DNA of 64,000 nt from Nitrospirillum pindoramense. GTDB lineage: Bacteria > Pseudomonadota > Alphaproteobacteria > Azospirillales > Azospirillaceae. Below the pieces are notes generated by a model that was not told where the DNA came from, did not search any database, and saw only the letters and a program-made list of their open reading frames with translations. Below, in pieces: positions 63,877 through 64,000 of the stretch. Position 1 is the stretch's first letter, and every line of letters starts with the position of its first letter. The position numbers and the translations under genes are program-made. The stretch covers positions 62,001-126,000 of the forward strand of contig NZ_VITR01000016.1 of NCBI RefSeq assembly GCF_007827955.1, in the 5' to 3' direction.

Positions 63877-64000
63877 ATGCGATTTGCCGTCCTCATCATT
63901 TGGTTGTTGTCCCTGGGGCTGGCCCTGGTTCCGGGTGCCGCCCAGGCGCGCCCCCTCAAGGTGGCCGTGTTGGGGGACAGCCTGTCGGCCGGGTACAACC
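63877..64000 (+). CDS. Arylesterase/lysophospholipase TesA-like, 5' part
   Basis: 41 codons visible, running off the window. Signal peptide residues 1-22 (ending GAAQA), then VAVLGDSLSAGYN, block I (GDSL) of SGNH hydrolases with the nucleophilic Ser. Periplasmic thioesterase/lysophospholipase by family. It is divergent from the ybbA-like gene, a conserved pairing. The rest of the active site (GNDGL, catalytic His) is outside. Confidence 0.85.
   Translation, partial: MRFAVLIIWLLSLGLALVPGAAQARPLKVAVLGDSLSAGYN

Noticed and set aside
1-64000. CRISPR array, tRNA, rRNA, insertion sequence or prophage
   Set aside because: No regularly spaced repeats, no tRNA-like cloverleaf in the gaps, no transposase or phage genes were seen by reading; a tRNAscan or CRISPR-finder run would be decisive.

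Overview
This 64 kb window is GC-rich bacterial chromosome with dense coding on both strands. It reads as an alphaproteobacterium, most likely Rhodospirillales/Azospirillaceae. The support is gene content and order: Irr-type Fur regulator, ChvI/ChvG two-component system, AddA/AddB instead of RecBCD, and the blocks rimP-nusA-ylxR-infB-rbfA-truB-rpsO-pnp and trpBA-accD-folC / trxA-addAB-murU-amgK-tsaE. The genus assignment is inference. I saw no rRNA, tRNA, CRISPR array, insertion sequence or prophage.

Layout. 1-1793: tail of an envelope glycosyltransferase cluster (GT4, then GT9). 1953-4734: thrS-infC, with infC starting at a rare ATA codon. 4757-11393: methylthioadenosine (MTA) salvage region with mtnA (+) and a minus-strand SH3-protein/aldolase/mtnK run; the FucA-like aldolase points to the DHAP-shunt version of the pathway. 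A LuxR-type regulator joined in frame to a serine hydrolase lies between them. 11636-12625: D-2-hydroxyacid dehydrogenase. 12909-23001: the large transcription/translation operon rimP to pnp, preceded by an attenuator-like terminator and containing an internal terminator after infB and a 16-bp stem-loop before pnp. 23306-31384: outer-membrane barrel, DUF882 lipoprotein, a response regulator without its phospho-acceptor Asp, methyltransferase, ribA, a low-complexity protein behind a near-perfect sigma-54 promoter, L,D-transpeptidase and glycerophosphodiesterase. 31598-35672: nitronate monooxygenase-like protein, Irr and small envelope/redox genes. 35861-42936: chvI-chvG and trpB-trpA-accD-folC. 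42980-57902: a TonB receptor with a Fur-like box, trxA, an unrecognised two-gene module, then addA-addB-murU-amgK-tsaE. 58161-64000: ferredoxin-NADP reductase, an MNT-HEPN pair whose active sites look lost in both partners, a BrnT-BrnA toxin-antitoxin pair with a palindromic operator, and ybbP-ybbA divergent from tesA.

How the genes work together. Most of the window is housekeeping: translation and RNA decay, tryptophan and fatty-acid precursor synthesis, folate, thioredoxin, double-strand-break repair, peptidoglycan sugar recycling and t6A tRNA modification. The accessory signals sit between these blocks: the regulator-hydrolase fusion, the sigma-54-driven A/P/Q/T-rich protein, the TonB receptor and two-gene module that split a conserved gene block, and the adjacent degenerate and intact toxin-antitoxin pairs.
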